Shown here in pieces: positions 4,330-5,160 of a stretch of DNA of 5,160 nt. Positions within the stretch are counted from its first letter, which is position 1, and each line of letters opens with the position of its first letter. The stretch lies in the NCBI GenBank assembly GCA_944345045.1, contig CALVMI010000067.1, forward strand, positions 1-5,160. Reading direction: 5' to 3'. The DNA comes from an uncultured Bacilli bacterium (GTDB taxonomy: Bacteria > Bacillota_I > Bacilli_A > RF39 > UBA660). The translations under genes were made by a program, and so were the position numbers. Under the pieces are notes generated by a model, which saw only the letters and a list, made by a program, of their open reading frames with translations, ran no database searches and was not told where the DNA came from.

Positions 4330-5050
4330 AATATTCGCTGTATGAACCAAATTTTAAAAATATATAGTTTTTCACTTCAATAATGCCCATTTCACCTTCA
4401 CGAATTTCTACATTTTCAATAGGAACATACTTGCGCATATTTTCTTCTCGATAATATTTTTGTTCTTCAATTCCCATTTCATAGGCTTGTTTTGGATAGC
4501 CGTTTAATGCTATTTGAAGTCTTGCTGCCCCTTCATAAGTACAATAAGAATACCAAGTAAATAATAGTAATATTAGAGTAATTGCTAAAATATAATTTTT
4601 TTGATGTTTCATATAAGTTTTGATTAGAAAATAAAAGCTTAATACGATATATATAAATATAAAGAAATCAGAATTTGTTGAAAAAACTACACAAGTAAAT
4701 AGTAGAACTTCAAGAAGTAAAATACTATAAATACCTATTTTTAAAGCTAAATTTTGAACTTGTCTTTTTGTTGCTTTTTTTACAGTTTGAAATGCGACAA
4801 TTAATAATACAGCATTTATTAAGATCCAAATGAAAGTAAGGAAAAAGTTTTCATGTAGATGTCTTTGAAGATAGATTACCGAAGAAATTTCTTGAATACT
4901 AAATAAACTCCAGCATTCAATTAAATTCAAAATCAAAGTTAACATATTAATTAAAAATAGTAAAATACAACTTTTTCGTAATTTTTTACGATATAATAAA
5001 AAGCATTCTACAAATATAAGAAGATGAAATAGTATTAAAATGTATACCAT
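4328..5050 (-). CDS. Six-helix integral membrane protein with outward C-terminal domain, unknown function
   Basis: I do not recognise this protein. From ATG 5050 it has 240 residues. Six hydrophobic helices lie at about 2-20, 27-46, 68-90, 104-124, 128-145 and 152-170. Basic loops follow helices 1 (RKKLRK, 21-26), 3 (KKATKRQ, 91-97) and 5 (KTYMKHQKN, 144-152), so the positive-inside rule puts the N-terminus and the C-terminus outside. Residues 171-240 would then form an extracytoplasmic region of about 70 residues, first helical and Tyr/Glu-rich (YEMGIEEQKYYREENMRKY, about 190-208) and then strand-like (ENVEIREGEMGIIEVKNYIFLKFG). No catalytic motif or transporter signature is visible. The in-frame GTG at 5059 lies beside the Shine-Dalgarno sequence AGGTGG, so ATG 5050 is preferred. 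It has its own terminator. It could be a sensor or an envelope protein, but this is only inference from topology. Confidence 0.78.
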   Translation of the reverse strand: MVYILILFHLLIFVECFLLYRKKLRKSCILLFLINMLTLILNLIECWSLFSIQEISSVIYLQRHLHENFFLTFIWILINAVLLIVAFQTVKKATKRQVQNLALKIGIYSILLLEVLLFTCVVFSTNSDFFIFIYIVLSFYFLIKTYMKHQKNYILAITLILLLFTWYSYCTYEGAARLQIALNGYPKQAYEMGIEEQKYYREENMRKYVPIENVEIREGEMGIIEVKNYIFLKFGSYSEY

Positions 5051-5055
5051 GTCTA

Positions 5056-5061
5056 CCACCT
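5056..5061 (-). promoter_or_regulatory. Ribosome binding site that fixes the start of the six-helix membrane protein
   Basis: AGGTGG on the minus strand lies 5 nt before ATG 5050. The in-frame GTG (5059-5057) falls inside it and would have no ribosome binding site of its own, so the longer reading by three residues is unlikely. Confidence 0.65.
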
Positions 5062-5067
5062 ATTATT

Positions 5068-5076
5068 ATTTTACCA
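5068..5076 (-). promoter_or_regulatory. Possible extended -10 of the six-helix membrane protein gene
   Basis: TGGTAAAAT on the minus strand fits TGn plus a five-of-six -10. The predicted start, near 5061, would sit at the edge of the ribosome binding site AGGTGG, so the leader would be very short. The gene could instead be read from further upstream, beyond the window. Confidence 0.3.
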
Positions 5077-5160
5077 AATTCCTTATGGCTCGTCCATATT
5101 TTTAATATCTGATACGCTTTTTCTCTACTGTTTGATTAGAATATATGGATCAGTACTAGA

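Noticed and set aside
5080..5160. Possible C-terminal end of another minus-strand gene (for example a frame reading SSTDPYILIKQ then TAG, followed by 13 open codons to TAA), or a mobile element remnant
   Set aside because: Too short to judge; another frame also ends nearby (LVLIHIF then TAA), and nothing distinguishes a true gene end from chance. I see nothing firm in 5080-5160.
1..5160. A defence system, CRISPR array, prophage, toxin-antitoxin pair or new multi-gene system
   Set aside because: No Cas, nuclease, recombinase, repeat-spacer or paired toxin-antitoxin pattern was found; genes are in separate, hairpin-bounded units with mostly housekeeping, envelope or sporulation character.

Overview
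The window is very AT-rich (roughly 25-30% G+C by eye) and reads as an ordinary chromosomal segment of a low-GC, endospore-forming Firmicute, perhaps an uncultured gut Bacilli or Clostridia lineage. The evidence is a CotF-type spore coat protein, Gram-positive Shine-Dalgarno sequences (AAGGGGG, AAAGGAG, GGGTGAT), extended -10 promoters and short intrinsic terminators. The seven Trp codons I read in the genes are all TGG, and no gene contains an in-frame TGA, so the standard bacterial code applies. All seven complete genes stop with TAA or TAG.

Layout from left to right. Positions 1-1312 (minus) hold the 5' part of a long coiled-coil protein of unknown function that runs off the left edge. It has been open for 437 codons with no stop. 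It diverges from a six-helix DUF308/HdeD-like membrane protein (1388-1918, plus). Both are apparently driven from a 75-bp intergenic region in which two extended -10 boxes form a perfect 10-bp inverted repeat. A strong bidirectional terminator at 1910-1950 separates that gene from the rest, which is all on the minus strand. Read 5' to 3' on the minus strand, the order is: an unrecognised six-helix membrane protein with an outward C-terminal domain (5050-4328); a radical SAM protein of the SplB-like COG1533 family ending in a sliding-clamp-like QMSLF motif (4248-3355); a two-gene spore coat unit (3295-3113 and 3110-2853); a 41-residue single-helix membrane protein (2784-2659); and a secreted, membrane-tethered CPHC thioredoxin-like protein with a Lys/Thr-rich tail (2625-1942).

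The genes do not form one pathway. They are mostly single-gene or two-gene transcription units separated by hairpins that overlap stop codons. Two units make a functional theme: the coat pair is almost certainly co-translated during sporulation, and the 41-residue protein plus the thioredoxin-like protein are probably co-transcribed envelope proteins. In two intergenic gaps the candidate promoter of the next gene is embedded in the terminator hairpin of the previous one. I see no CRISPR array, tRNA, rRNA, insertion sequence or defence system. The items most worth a second look are the clamp-like motif, the 41-residue gene, the candidate forespore promoter and the divergent promoter repeat.
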